DNA from: Riemerella anatipestifer ATCC 11845 = DSM 15868
Lineage (GTDB): Bacteria; Bacteroidota; Bacteroidia; Flavobacteriales; Weeksellaceae
Assembly (NCBI RefSeq): GCF_000252855.1
Contig: NC_017045.1
Span: 682,001 to 746,000 of the forward strand
DNA: 64,000 bases
Direction: 5' to 3'
Part shown: piece after piece, positions 42,514-51,156 of the stretch
Numbering within the stretch: position 1 is the stretch's first letter
Layout of the letters: each line of letters opens with the position of its first letter
Translations under genes and position numbers: made by a program
Notes under the pieces: generated by a model
Databases searched by the model: none
The model's input: the letters and a program-made list of their open reading frames with translations, nothing else
What the model was told of the DNA's origin: nothing

Positions 42514-43338
42514 ATGAAAACTCATTCTATCAACTGCAGGGGAAGACTTGTAGATTTTTCTACTCCAAAAATTATGGGAATCCTTAACCTTACCCCAGAT
42601 TCTTTTTCTGATGGCGGAAAATTTAATACAGAAACTTCCGCTTTAATTCAAACTGAAAAAATGCTTAAAGAAGGGGCTTCGTTTATTGATTTAGGGGCTC
42701 AATCTACACGCCCTAATGCCCAATTAGTTTCAGCACAAGAAGAAATTAAACGTATAGGAAACCTCATCAGTCTTATAAAAAAAGAATTCCCTGAGGCACT
42801 CATTTCTTTAGATACCTTTTATAGTGAGGTAATGCGTTTTGGTTACGAGGCAGGTATAGACCTCATCAATGATATTTCTGGTGGACAGTTTGATCCCAAA
42901 GTATGGGAGACCGTAGCCCAGCTAAAACTCCCTTATGTACTGATGCACATTAACCCAGAATATCAAGCTATGCACGAGAAAATAGCCTACGATGATATTA
43001 CTAAAAGTATCAATTTCTATTTTTCCGAAAAAATAAATCAGTTGAAAGCACTAGGCATTCACGATGTGATATTAGACCCTGGATTTGGGTTCGGTAAAAC
43101 CATAGAAGACCAAATGACAATGATAGACGAGGTAGAACACATCGGATTTGGAAAATATCCCCTACTGATTGGCATTTCTAGAAAATCATTTATCTATAAA
43201 CCTTTGGGCAAATCGCCCTTGGAAATAGACGAAGAAACGCAACAACTACATTTAAAAGTGCTCCAACAAGGTGCTAGTATTCTGCGAGTACACGATGTTG
43301 CTTCGGCTAAAAGAACGCTAGACCAATACTTATCATAA
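42514..43338 (+). CDS. folP: Dihydropteroate synthase
   Basis: 274 residues from the ATG at 42514. It joins p-aminobenzoate to 6-hydroxymethyl-dihydropterin pyrophosphate in folate synthesis and is the sulfonamide target. Signatures: MGILNLTPDSFSDGGKF (about 21-37), DLGAQSTRP (about 60-68), INDISGG, DPGFGFGKT and GISRKSF. It follows lrgB by 15 bases, on the same strand, but the function is unrelated. Confidence 0.95.
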   Translation: MKTHSINCRGRLVDFSTPKIMGILNLTPDSFSDGGKFNTETSALIQTEKMLKEGASFIDLGAQSTRPNAQLVSAQEEIKRIGNLISLIKKEFPEALISLDTFYSEVMRFGYEAGIDLINDISGGQFDPKVWETVAQLKLPYVLMHINPEYQAMHEKIAYDDITKSINFYFSEKINQLKALGIHDVILDPGFGFGKTIEDQMTMIDEVEHIGFGKYPLLIGISRKSFIYKPLGKSPLEIDEETQQLHLKVLQQGASILRVHDVASAKRTLDQYLS

Positions 43339-43342
43339 ACAC

Positions 43343-43375
43343 AAAAGAGAGGAAAAACCTCTCTTTTTTATTTTT
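43343..43375 (+). terminator. Terminator of folP
   Basis: AAAAGAGAGG and CCTCTCTTTT pair around a five-A loop, followed by TTTATTTTTT; it touches the stop codon of convergent cmk. Confidence 0.85.
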
Positions 43376-44042
43376 TAATATAGCTTAAGATAGCTTCTAT
43401 CGTTTGCTCCTTGTCTAAATTGGTATTGTCTATACAAATAGCATCTTCCGTTTGGATTAAAGGAGCCACTGCCCTCTCCGAATCTTTTTTATCTCGTTCA
43501 ATAAGGTTAGTTCTCACTTCGTCCATTGTAGTTTCTGTACCAGAAGCCTTTAGTTCTAGAAACCTTCGTTTAGTTCTTTCTTCAACACTCGCCGTGAGGA
43601 AAAACTTATAATCAGCATTCGGAAGTACCACACTACCTATGTCCCTACCGTCCATTACCACGCCCCCGTTAGCCGCAATGTCCCTTTGGGTTTGTAACAG
43701 AAAATTTCTTACTTCGGGCATTTTAGCAACATCACTCACTTTTTGATTCACCTCCATAGAGCGAATTTTCTCTGCCACATTCTCCCCATTAAGGAAAAGA
43801 GATAACTGATGCTGTTCTTCCTTAAATTCTAAATGAATATTAGGCAACTGCTCCACCAACGCCTCAGTATTAAACCCATCAGAGGAAGGACAGTTCTGAA
43901 GGGCAAAATAAGTAATGGCTCTATACAAAGCCCCTGTATCTAAATGGATAATCCCCAATCTTTTGGCTATCTCTTTGGAAATAGAACTTTTCCCTGTGGA
44001 AGAATAGCCATCTATAGCGATTACGGGTAATTTTGTCATCAT
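43368..44042 (-). CDS. cmk: Cytidylate kinase
   Basis: 224 residues. It phosphorylates CMP and dCMP. P-loop IAIDGYSSTGKSSISKEIA (about 7-25), LDTGALYRAITY and VMDGRDIGSVVLPNADYKF are clear. Two in-frame ATGs begin the protein. It is the last gene in the operon panD-ybhN-porQ-cmk, 18 bases after porQ. Confidence 0.93.
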   Translation of the reverse strand: MMTKLPVIAIDGYSSTGKSSISKEIAKRLGIIHLDTGALYRAITYFALQNCPSSDGFNTEALVEQLPNIHLEFKEEQHQLSLFLNGENVAEKIRSMEVNQKVSDVAKMPEVRNFLLQTQRDIAANGGVVMDGRDIGSVVLPNADYKFFLTASVEERTKRRFLELKASGTETTMDEVRTNLIERDKKDSERAVAPLIQTEDAICIDNTNLDKEQTIEAILSYIKK

Positions 44043-44060
44043 AGTTGTTTTTAATTTTTA

Positions 44061-45056
44061 TTATCTTCTGTAGCCACTTAATTCTACTAAATCCAACGAA
44101 ACGCCCAACAAATTAAAGTTAGACGCATTGTGATAACGACTATGGGTATAATCAAAACGGAAGTAAGACACCTTTAATCCAAATCCAAAAGATAATCCTG
44201 TGAAACTCCTTTGTTCCTCTATACTTAACTCATTCCCTCGTTTCACATTATACCCCAAACGAAGGTTAAAACTTTGTTCAGGAAACAGCTCTGCTCCAAA
44301 CGAAAAGTGGTCAAACAATTTCCTCGTCCATCTAGTTTCTTGTCCGTTTCTGTTATAATCTTGAGAAATATTCCATTTTTGTAGATTTTGTGCAGTAATA
44401 GTAAATGCTAAAGGAAATTCGTCTAGTTGTTTGGTATAGCCTAAATCTATCCTCAATGGCAACTTTTCCCTAACCCCATTATAAGTCTTGAATTGATAGC
44501 CAAAATTTCTTATGACTAGACCCACGGTTTCTTTAGATTTATCATTATGATAAGCCACTCCTAGACTCCCAACTACCGCCATAGAATTATAATTGTCTAT
44601 TTTGGAAGTTACTAGATTAAGATTAGAGCCTATCGTCCAATTATCTTCAAACTGATAGGCATAACCCAGACCTAAAGAGGCGTCTATCGCAGAAAAATCG
44701 CCATTGATATTCCCAAACTCATCTGTTCTAGGCATATTACCATAATCCAAATACCTTACATTGGCAGAAACTAAATGCCCATATTCCAAGTCTTTAGCAT
44801 AGCTCACTGTACCATAATGAGCACCAGCCAAATAGCTAGCGTAGTTTACGGATAATCTAGAATCCATCTCCACATTAAGCAACGCTGGATTAACTGCCGC
44901 CAAGTTTTGGTCGTAATCTCTTACCGAAACCGCCTCTCCTAAAACAGCTTGTCTTGCAGAAAAAGGCATATTAAGGAAGTTATAAACCGTAGTACCGTCT
45001 TGAGCCGATACCAACACATTTATAACTAATCCTAAAAATAAGAATACCTTTTTCAA
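44061..45056 (-). CDS. porQ: Type IX secretion system protein PorQ
   Basis: 331 residues with signal peptide MKKVFLFLGLVINVLVSAQ. The mature protein is a beta-barrel of the PorV/PorQ group: YNFLNMPFSARQAVLGEAV near the start and alternating amphipathic strands to the end. Known PorQ proteins act in the attachment complex of the type IX system. The C-terminal endonuclease I at 59223 carries a cargo-type sorting domain, which fits. It lies 12 bases after the YbhN-like gene and before cmk. Confidence 0.85.
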   Translation of the reverse strand: MKKVFLFLGLVINVLVSAQDGTTVYNFLNMPFSARQAVLGEAVSVRDYDQNLAAVNPALLNVEMDSRLSVNYASYLAGAHYGTVSYAKDLEYGHLVSANVRYLDYGNMPRTDEFGNINGDFSAIDASLGLGYAYQFEDNWTIGSNLNLVTSKIDNYNSMAVVGSLGVAYHNDKSKETVGLVIRNFGYQFKTYNGVREKLPLRIDLGYTKQLDEFPLAFTITAQNLQKWNISQDYNRNGQETRWTRKLFDHFSFGAELFPEQSFNLRLGYNVKRGNELSIEEQRSFTGLSFGFGLKVSYFRFDYTHSRYHNASNFNLLGVSLDLVELSGYRR

Positions 45057-45068
45057 AATATTAAATCA

Positions 45069-46109
45069 TTATTTGAATGCTATTTTCTTAGCCTTCGCTA
45101 ACATAGGAATTGCGATAAGCCCCATCACTAGCATAATTACCAACTGCATTGTATGAGATATAAATGCATAAGATAAACCTACCTCACCACCTTTTTCTGG
45201 CGACAACCCAAACGATAGAAACAACGCCATAAACCCTATCTTAAGTGCGAAATGGAAAGCTCCTATCCCACCACTTGCGGGAACCATCATTCCTAATGTT
45301 CCTACCACAATTATAAAGAAACCATCTGCTATACCTAAGTTAGATGTTTCGGGCAAAGCAAAACAAACCAAATATGCTGCTAGATAGTAGCATACCCAAA
45401 TCCCTAAAGATAAAAGGATAAACTTCAACCTTTGCCTGATTTGAAAGATGGTCTTTAATCCGTCTATAATTCCTTTAATAAAACTTATTACTTTCTGATA
45501 TATTGTAGTCTGCTGTATCTTTTCTCTAAAAAGAACTAAAAACAACGCTCCCAACATCAATAAAACTAAAGAAATAATCATACTATATGAGTTTCCTTCT
45601 TGTAGTGATTGCTGTTCTTGTTTTTGTGCCGATGCCATCTTGTAGAAAGAAAGTATAGCATCGTATTTAAACAATAGAGTCAATACTAAAAAAAGCCCCA
45701 TACACACTAAATCTACCACTCTCTCTAAAATAATCGTCCCAAACGATTTATCTACGGGTACTTTTTCAACACCGTAGAGGGCAGTTGCTCTTGCCACTTC
45801 GCCACTTCTAGGAATGGTAAGGTTCATTAAATAACCAAAGGATAAAGTCCAAAGTGCATTGGCATTAGAAATAGTATATCCCATAGGTTCTAGCAGTAAA
45901 TTCCAACGTATCGCTCTTACCCAATAGGCCAGCACTCCAAAAAAAGCAGCCACGGCTACCCAAAAATAATTTGCTTTAGCGAGAGATTGCTTGATGCTTT
46001 CCAAATCTAGTCCCTTTACCGCTAACCACATAAACAATCCCGCAAAACCAATAGATACAACTATGGTAAGTAATGTCTTAAACGGATTATGATTACTTTT
46101 AGCAGTCAT
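45069..46109 (-). CDS. YbhN/LPG-synthase TM-domain integral membrane protein
   Basis: 346 residues with about eight membrane helices (for example IVVSIGFAGLFMWLAVKGL, GFLIIVVGTLGMMVPASGG), plus the family's NLTIPRSGEVARATAL. This is the flippase-like domain found alone or fused to lysylphosphatidylglycerol synthase. The stand-alone form is of unknown function, perhaps a lipid or sugar-lipid translocase. It begins one base after the panD stop and is followed by porQ. Confidence 0.85.
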   Translation of the reverse strand: MTAKSNHNPFKTLLTIVVSIGFAGLFMWLAVKGLDLESIKQSLAKANYFWVAVAAFFGVLAYWVRAIRWNLLLEPMGYTISNANALWTLSFGYLMNLTIPRSGEVARATALYGVEKVPVDKSFGTIILERVVDLVCMGLFLVLTLLFKYDAILSFYKMASAQKQEQQSLQEGNSYSMIISLVLLMLGALFLVLFREKIQQTTIYQKVISFIKGIIDGLKTIFQIRQRLKFILLSLGIWVCYYLAAYLVCFALPETSNLGIADGFFIIVVGTLGMMVPASGGIGAFHFALKIGFMALFLSFGLSPEKGGEVGLSYAFISHTMQLVIMLVMGLIAIPMLAKAKKIAFK

Positions 46110-46460
46110 CTAAGTAAGTAGATTCGTTTCTTCGTTGGGGAAAACGATTTTAGGTTGGAAATTCTGTGCTTCTTCTGGAGTCATCTGTGCATAAGAAATA
46201 ATGATAATGATATCTCCTTTCTGCACCTTTCTCGCCGCAGGACCGTTGAGGCAAACTTCTCCAGATTTCCTCTTACCTTTAATTACATAGGTATCAAAAC
46301 GCTCACCATTGTTCACATTTACAATATAAACTCTTTCACCAACTACAATACCTGCCGCTTCTATAAGCTCCTCATCTATTGTAATGCTACCCATATAGTG
46401 AAGGTCAGACTCTGTTACCTTTACTCTATGAATCTTTGATTTAAATACTTCTATTAACAT
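46110..46460 (-). CDS. panD: Aspartate 1-decarboxylase
   Basis: 116 residues, the usual size. It makes beta-alanine for pantothenate and CoA. The pro-enzyme cleaves itself at Gly24-Ser25 (HYMGSITID) to form the pyruvoyl group; K9 and the downstream NGPAA (about 72-76) also match. The leaderless-type box TAAATTTG ends four bases before the ATG. It is the first gene of the operon panD-ybhN-porQ-cmk. Confidence 0.94.
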   Translation of the reverse strand: MLIEVFKSKIHRVKVTESDLHYMGSITIDEELIEAAGIVVGERVYIVNVNNGERFDTYVIKGKRKSGEVCLNGPAARKVQKGDIIIIISYAQMTPEEAQNFQPKIVFPNEETNLLT

Positions 46461-46464
46461 GCTG

Positions 46465-46472
46465 CAAATTTA
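46465..46472 (-). promoter_or_regulatory. -7 promoter box of the panD operon, leaderless type
   Basis: Minus-strand TAAATTTG fits TAnnTTTG and ends four bases before the ATG at 46460. Confidence 0.5.
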
Positions 46473-46690
46473 AACCAAATTATCAAAACAGTCTCTATTT
46501 TTAGATGTGGTATTTTTTTGTATTATTCAATTTAACAACAATTAAATTAAAAATAATTAAACCACTATAAAACAATAATTTAAAAATAAAATACAGCCTA
46601 TAAAGCCTATATAAACCAAAAAATGAGTTTAAAAAATTTGGAAGAAAAAGGGTAGATTTTATCAATTTAAAATTATTTTTTGATAAAAAA

Positions 46691-46721
46691 TTTGTAAACT
46701 TCAAAAAAACTTTTATATTTG
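46691..46721 (+). promoter_or_regulatory. Consensus Bacteroidota promoter of the HU gene
   Basis: TTTG (46691-46694), exactly 19 bases, then TATATTTG (46714-46721). This is the best full match in the window; the leader before the ATG at 46757 is about 30 bases. The rest of 46461-46690 is AT-rich and shows no gene. Confidence 0.85.
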
Positions 46722-46756
46722 CTATCAATAAGAACTTAACTTTTAATTATAACATT

Positions 46757-47047
46757 ATGAACAAGTCTGAATTAATCGACGTAATGGCAAAAGATGCCGA
46801 AATTACAAAAGCTGCTGCAAAGAAAGCTCTAGAATCTTTTGTTAACGCTGTAACTGAAACTCTTAAGAAAAAAGATGGTAAAGTTTCTTTAGTTGGTTTT
46901 GGAACTTTTTCTGTAGCTGAAAGAGCTGCTAGACAAGGTATCAACCCTGCAACTAAAAAGGCTATTAAAATCCCTGCTAAAAAAGTAGCTAAATTTAAAG
47001 CTGGTTCTGAGCTTGCTGATGCTGTAGCAGGTGCTAAGAAAAAATAA
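46757..47047 (+). CDS. HU-family DNA-binding protein
   Basis: 96 residues, matching the HU/IHF fold: helices MNKSELIDVMAKDAEITKAAAKKALESF-type start, GFGTFSVAERAARQGINPAT arm with the DNA-contact region, and KFKAGSELADAV end, then a short Lys tail. It bends and packs DNA as a dimer. A strong promoter and terminator frame it, consistent with high expression. Confidence 0.95.
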   Translation: MNKSELIDVMAKDAEITKAAAKKALESFVNAVTETLKKKDGKVSLVGFGTFSVAERAARQGINPATKKAIKIPAKKVAKFKAGSELADAVAGAKKK

Positions 47048-47071
47048 TTTATTTCATCAAAGAAATAATAG

Positions 47072-47105
47072 GTCGCTTTTGTTTTACAGAAGCGACTTTT
47101 ATTTT
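47072..47105 (+). terminator. Terminator of the HU gene
   Basis: GTCGCTT (47072-47078) pairs with AAGCGAC (47090-47096), followed by TTTTATTTT. Confidence 0.85.
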
Positions 47106-47123
47106 GTAACAAAATTTTCACCA

Positions 47124-47161
47124 TATAAAAAAAGCCTCTCAAAATATGAAAAGGCTTTTTG
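47124..47161 (-). terminator. Terminator of the DUF2891 gene
   Basis: Minus strand: AAAAAGCCT pairs with AGGCTTTTT, then a long T-rich tail. Confidence 0.8.
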
Positions 47162-47183
47162 AGATATTATATAAATCTAGTTT

Positions 47184-48260
47184 CTATTCCTCCATAGCCA
47201 TTAAAGCAAAAGACGCTAGCCAGTGGTCACCACCGTAATCACTTTCAAAAATCAGGGGCAATCCGTTAGATAACAATTCTTTAGAAGCTACTTTAAATTT
47301 CTCTTTTAAAGGGTGGTTCTTCGGAAGTGCTTTAGAAATACGCTTCATACACCATGATTTAGAAAACGAAAGCCCTACTAAATGTACAATTTGGTAATCT
47401 TTAACATCACTAATAATAGGAGCTTTTATAATGTTATCTACCCCTCTTCTATCAAAAAATTGACCAAGCCACTTTACATATTCCTTTTGAGGTAAAATTC
47501 TAGACATCAATGCTGCTGTTTCTAAACTTGGAGAGAAAAAATCCGAGCCATTAGGTTCTAAATGAGCTGGAATTAAACGGTCTTCCAAAAAAAATTGCTT
47601 GGACTTTTGTATCAATTCTTGTTCAAAAATGCTATTGTTTGTTGCTCTAGCCCAATCAATCGCAAAACCTAGAGCAAACGCCGTGTTAGGGTGCGTCCCT
47701 ACTCTATTAGGATAAGTTTGTTTCGGGAGATAATCTTTCCAAAGAGAGACTATTTTTCGTGTTAATGGTTGTAATTTCTCGTGCCATTGTTTCCCTAGAG
47801 GGCTATCCCACGTGGCTAATTCTTGGTCTAATTTAAGTAGCCACGCCCAACCATAAGTCCTTTCAAATACATTAGAGCCTTTATATTTATTAAAATAATT
47901 CGCCTCTGCTTCTATCTTTTCTAAATTGAAAGATTCATCTAATATTTTCACAATTTCCTGATAATTAGAAACATTAGATCTTGTTTTAATGAGTTTCACT
48001 AACATCCAATGCCCGTGAACACTACTATGCCAATCTAAACAACCATAAAATACAGGGTGTAATTGGCGAGGCGTTAAAGCAACATCTTGCTCTCCATTTA
48101 TCATATGTCCTGTTTTATTAGGATACTCACAACGAATACAATGCAATGGTAAATTAGATAGCTTAACCAATATTTCGTCCGAGTTTTTTTGAGTTTCCTG
48201 TGCTAACGCATTTCCAAAAAGACCGAAAGCTAGTGCTAAAGAAAACAATTTATATTTCAT
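47184..48260 (-). CDS. DUF2891 secreted protein
   Basis: 358 residues, signal peptide MKYKLFSLALAFGLFGNALAQ. The family's core is visible: HPVFYGCLDWHSSVHGHWML (about 68-87) with several conserved His and Cys, RTYGWAWLLKLDQEL and THPNTAFALGFAIDWA. The alpha-toroid pattern with conserved aromatic/acidic residues looks like a glycoside-type enzyme, but no activity is known for this family. A TAGATTTG box is on the minus strand at 48292-48299. Confidence 0.85.
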   Translation of the reverse strand: MKYKLFSLALAFGLFGNALAQETQKNSDEILVKLSNLPLHCIRCEYPNKTGHMINGEQDVALTPRQLHPVFYGCLDWHSSVHGHWMLVKLIKTRSNVSNYQEIVKILDESFNLEKIEAEANYFNKYKGSNVFERTYGWAWLLKLDQELATWDSPLGKQWHEKLQPLTRKIVSLWKDYLPKQTYPNRVGTHPNTAFALGFAIDWARATNNSIFEQELIQKSKQFFLEDRLIPAHLEPNGSDFFSPSLETAALMSRILPQKEYVKWLGQFFDRRGVDNIIKAPIISDVKDYQIVHLVGLSFSKSWCMKRISKALPKNHPLKEKFKVASKELLSNGLPLIFESDYGGDHWLASFALMAMEE

Positions 48261-48327
48261 AAAATTGAGTTTTGATTATACTTAACAGTGCCAAATCTAC
48301 ACTATTTTGATTGGATTCTCAAAATTT

Positions 48328-48972
48328 TTAAGGTGCTAATCTAACTATTTGCCAATCAAAATCATCAGTTAATTTATAGACTATTCTATCGTGTAACCTG
48401 TTGGGTCTTCCTTGCCAAAACTCTATTTCGTAAGGCTTTGCCAAGTAGCCACCCCAGTTTTCGGGTCTTGGGATTTCCTTTCCTTCTAGTTCTTTTTCTA
48501 GTAATTGAAGTTTATTTTCTAGAAAATTTCTATCAGGTATCACTTGACTTTGTGGCGATACTACCGCTCCCAACTGGCTCCCTCTAGGACGAGAATGGAA
48601 GTAACCATCACTTAAATTTTTCGCCAAGCGTTCTATATTGGCTTTAATTATAATCTGACGCTCCAGCGGTGGATAAAAGAAGTGTAAACACGCCTTATGA
48701 TGCTCCTCTATGGCTTTCCCTTTTTGGCTATCATAGTTGGTGTAAAAAATAAAACCTTCCCAAGTGTACGCCTTTAACAGTACCATTCTCGTTCTAGGAC
48801 AACCGTCTTTATCTATGGTAGAAATACTCATAGCATTAGCCTCAGCAATGGCAGGGTGTTCCTCAGCATCAGAAAACCAATCTCTAAACTGCTCTATTGG
48901 GTTAGATTTCACTTGCTCTTCTAACAAAGCACCTTTATCATAAACTTTTCTTTTATCGTGCAGATTTTCCAT
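48328..48972 (-). CDS. pdxH: Pyridoxamine 5'-phosphate oxidase
   Basis: 214 residues. It oxidises pyridoxine/pyridoxamine phosphate to PLP using FMN. Signatures: PRTRMVLLKAYTWEGFIFYTNYDS with FMN contacts, SRPRGSQLGA (about 124-133), and the end WQGRPNRLHDRI. ATG at 48972. Its -7 box (TACCTTTG, minus, 49009-49016) lies within the first codons of the divergent algH gene. Confidence 0.93.
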   Translation of the reverse strand: MENLHDKRKVYDKGALLEEQVKSNPIEQFRDWFSDAEEHPAIAEANAMSISTIDKDGCPRTRMVLLKAYTWEGFIFYTNYDSQKGKAIEEHHKACLHFFYPPLERQIIIKANIERLAKNLSDGYFHSRPRGSQLGAVVSPQSQVIPDRNFLENKLQLLEKELEGKEIPRPENWGGYLAKPYEIEFWQGRPNRLHDRIVYKLTDDFDWQIVRLAP

Positions 48973-48982
48973 AAATTTTATT

Positions 48983-48990
48983 TACTTTTG
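48983..48990 (+). promoter_or_regulatory. -7 promoter box of algH, leaderless type
   Basis: TACTTTTG fits TAnnTTTG and ends four bases before the ATG at 48995. Confidence 0.5.
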
Positions 48991-48994
48991 GGTT

Positions 48995-49543
48995 ATGAAT
49001 CGGTCTTACAAAGGTAAAATTTTAATTTCTACTCCTGATGTTTCTGGGGATATATTTTCTCGTTCGGTCGTTTTAATCATCAATCACGACGAGGAAGGAG
49101 CGTTTGGACTTATCCTCAACAAGAAAAACCCCGTGTTAAGTCATCATTTTCAAAAATCCTTATCACCAAATTTAGAAGTTTATTCAGGTGGTCCTGTGGG
49201 TACTACTCAAATGTTTTTTATTATTAAAGGAAACGAGCCTGCTCTAGACGCCGAAAAGATTGCAAAAGGCTACACCTTTACAGAAAACGCCTCCAAAGTC
49301 ATCGGTGCAATAATGATGGGAACCCTTGCTCCTGAAGATATAAAGATATTTTACGGTTATTCTGGTTGGGGAGCTATGCAATTGGACACAGAAATAAAGA
49401 ATAGATATTGGATTCCCGTAGAAAACTATGAGGTAGATTTAACTGCAAGTTTCAGCCACACTCTTTGGAAGAATATTATGGAGAACTTGGGAGGGCTTCA
49501 TCTAATTTGGGCAAACACGCCCGAAGATGTTTCCCTGAACTAA
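48995..49543 (+). CDS. YqgE/AlgH-family protein
   Basis: 182 residues, UPF0301. The family pattern is present: GKILISTPDVSGDIFSRSVVLI (6-27), EEGAFGLILNK, YSGGPV, and FYGYSGWGAMQLDTEI. It has been linked to alginate regulation in Pseudomonas but the biochemical role is unknown. The promoter box ends four bases before the ATG; the pdxH promoter is inside this gene's first codons. Confidence 0.9.
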   Translation: MNRSYKGKILISTPDVSGDIFSRSVVLIINHDEEGAFGLILNKKNPVLSHHFQKSLSPNLEVYSGGPVGTTQMFFIIKGNEPALDAEKIAKGYTFTENASKVIGAIMMGTLAPEDIKIFYGYSGWGAMQLDTEIKNRYWIPVENYEVDLTASFSHTLWKNIMENLGGLHLIWANTPEDVSLN

Positions 49544-49598
49544 TCGTTTAGTATCATCTCATTTCAACTAGAACATCTAGACATCAGCGGATTTTTTG

Positions 49599-49606
49599 TA
49601 ACTTTG
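49599..49606 (+). promoter_or_regulatory. -7 promoter box of pepD
   Basis: TAACTTTG fits TAnnTTTG, 26 bases before the ATG at 49633. Confidence 0.5.
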
Positions 49607-49632
49607 GAAAAATAAAAAAAGATATATCAATT

Positions 49633-51075
49633 ATGAGTTTATCACAAATAGAACCACAAATAATTTGGAAAAATTTCTCTGCTCTTAATGCAGTTCCTAG
49701 ACCTTCTAAAAAGGAAGAAAGGGTTATAAATTTCATCAAAAGTTTTGGAGAAAACTTAGGCTTAGAAACTTCTGTAGATAAAACAGGAAACGTCATCATT
49801 AGAAAACCTGCTACACAAGGTATGGAGAACAGACAGCCTATTATACTCCAATCTCACCTAGATATGGTTTGCCAAAAAAATAACGATGTTAATTTTGATT
49901 TTGACAACCAAGGGATTGAAATGTATGTAGATGGTGATTGGGTAAGAGCCAAAGGCACGACTCTAGGAGCAGATAATGGACTAGGTGTTGCAGCAATGAT
50001 GAGTATCCTCGAAAGTACAGATATTGCCCACCCTGCATTAGAAGCTCTATTTACAATAGATGAAGAAACAGGTATGACTGGAGCGTTTGGGCTAGAACCT
50101 AACATTCTGAATGGAGAGATTCTCCTCAACCTAGATACGGAGGAAGACGATGAGATTGACATAGGCTGCGCTGGAGGGATAGATGTTACCGCCACTCAAA
50201 AATACAATACTCAAAAAGTAACAGAAAACGGCTTCAGAATTACCGTAAAAGGGCTGAAAGGTGGACATTCTGGAATGGATATACACAAAGGTTTAGGTAA
50301 CGCCAACAAGATTTTGGCAAGATTCTTAATGTTAGCCGTTAATAACGAACCTAGATTAGTAAGTATAGACGCAGGAAGCCTTAGAAATGCTATCCCAAGA
50401 GAAGGCAGCGTGTCTGTTTTAGTCGCTAATAAAGAGGCATTTTCTACTGAATTTGAGGTTTTAAAATCTGAAATCTTAGAGGAATTTGCTACACTAGAAA
50501 AAGATTTAAACATCAGTATAGAATCTTGTGATATAGAAGGTAACGCTCTAAGCGTAGAAGATAGCACTAATGTCATTTTAGCCCTTAATGCTGCTCACAA
50601 TGGCGTTTATCGTATGTCTCCAGACGTAGAAGATTTGGTGGAAGCTTCTAATAATATCGCTAGAGTAGAACTCAAAGATGGAGCTTTACAAATCCTCAAC
50701 CTTTCTCGCTCATCTGTGGAATCTAGCAAATTAGCAGTAGCTAACCAACTCCGAGCAAGTTTTGAACTGGCAGGAATGGAAGTAAAATTCAGTGGTTCAT
50801 ATCCTGGATGGAAGCCAAAGCCAGGAGCGGAAATCATTAAAGTAATGGAAGAAATCTACCAAAGAGAATTTAATTCTAAACCTAATGTAGTGGCTTGCCA
50901 CGCTGGTCTAGAGTGCGGAATTATTGGTGCTAATTACCCTAAAATGGAAATGGTAAGTTTTGGACCAACCATCAAAGGGGCTCACTCTCCTGATGAAAGA
51001 GCAAGCATTTCTTCAACACAGAAGTTTTGGAAGTTTCTGAAAGAAATTTTAGCCAATATCCCAGAAAAGAAATAA
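49633..51075 (+). CDS. pepD: Aminoacyl-histidine dipeptidase (cytosol nonspecific dipeptidase)
   Basis: 480 residues. An M20 peptidase that cleaves Xaa-His and other dipeptides. Metal-site blocks: ILQSHLDMVCQ (about 75-85), GTTLGADNGLGVA, TIDEETGMTGAF with the Glu pair, LNLDTEEDDEIDIGCAGG and the last GAHSPDERASI. The length fits PepD. It is a single-gene unit with its own promoter box and terminator. Confidence 0.93.
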   Translation: MSLSQIEPQIIWKNFSALNAVPRPSKKEERVINFIKSFGENLGLETSVDKTGNVIIRKPATQGMENRQPIILQSHLDMVCQKNNDVNFDFDNQGIEMYVDGDWVRAKGTTLGADNGLGVAAMMSILESTDIAHPALEALFTIDEETGMTGAFGLEPNILNGEILLNLDTEEDDEIDIGCAGGIDVTATQKYNTQKVTENGFRITVKGLKGGHSGMDIHKGLGNANKILARFLMLAVNNEPRLVSIDAGSLRNAIPREGSVSVLVANKEAFSTEFEVLKSEILEEFATLEKDLNISIESCDIEGNALSVEDSTNVILALNAAHNGVYRMSPDVEDLVEASNNIARVELKDGALQILNLSRSSVESSKLAVANQLRASFELAGMEVKFSGSYPGWKPKPGAEIIKVMEEIYQREFNSKPNVVACHAGLECGIIGANYPKMEMVSFGPTIKGAHSPDERASISSTQKFWKFLKEILANIPEKK

Positions 51076-51082
51076 TCAAACT

Positions 51083-51116
51083 AAAAAAGCTCTCGATGAT
51101 TTGAGGGCTTTTTTAA
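51083..51116 (+). terminator. Terminator of pepD
   Basis: AAAAAAGCTCTC (51083-51094) pairs with GAGGGCTTTTTT (51103-51114) with one G-U. Confidence 0.85.
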
Positions 51117-51156
51117 ACTTTTCACTTAGTCATAAGACCACTAAAGTCTTTAAATA

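Noticed and set aside
46501-46728. Minus-strand open frame in the HU leader
   Set aside because: Very AT-rich, overlaps the consensus HU promoter, and has no recognisable protein features.
47048-47142. Minus-strand frame across the HU gene (46747-47142)
   Set aside because: Shadow of the HU gene on the opposite strand, crossing its terminator.
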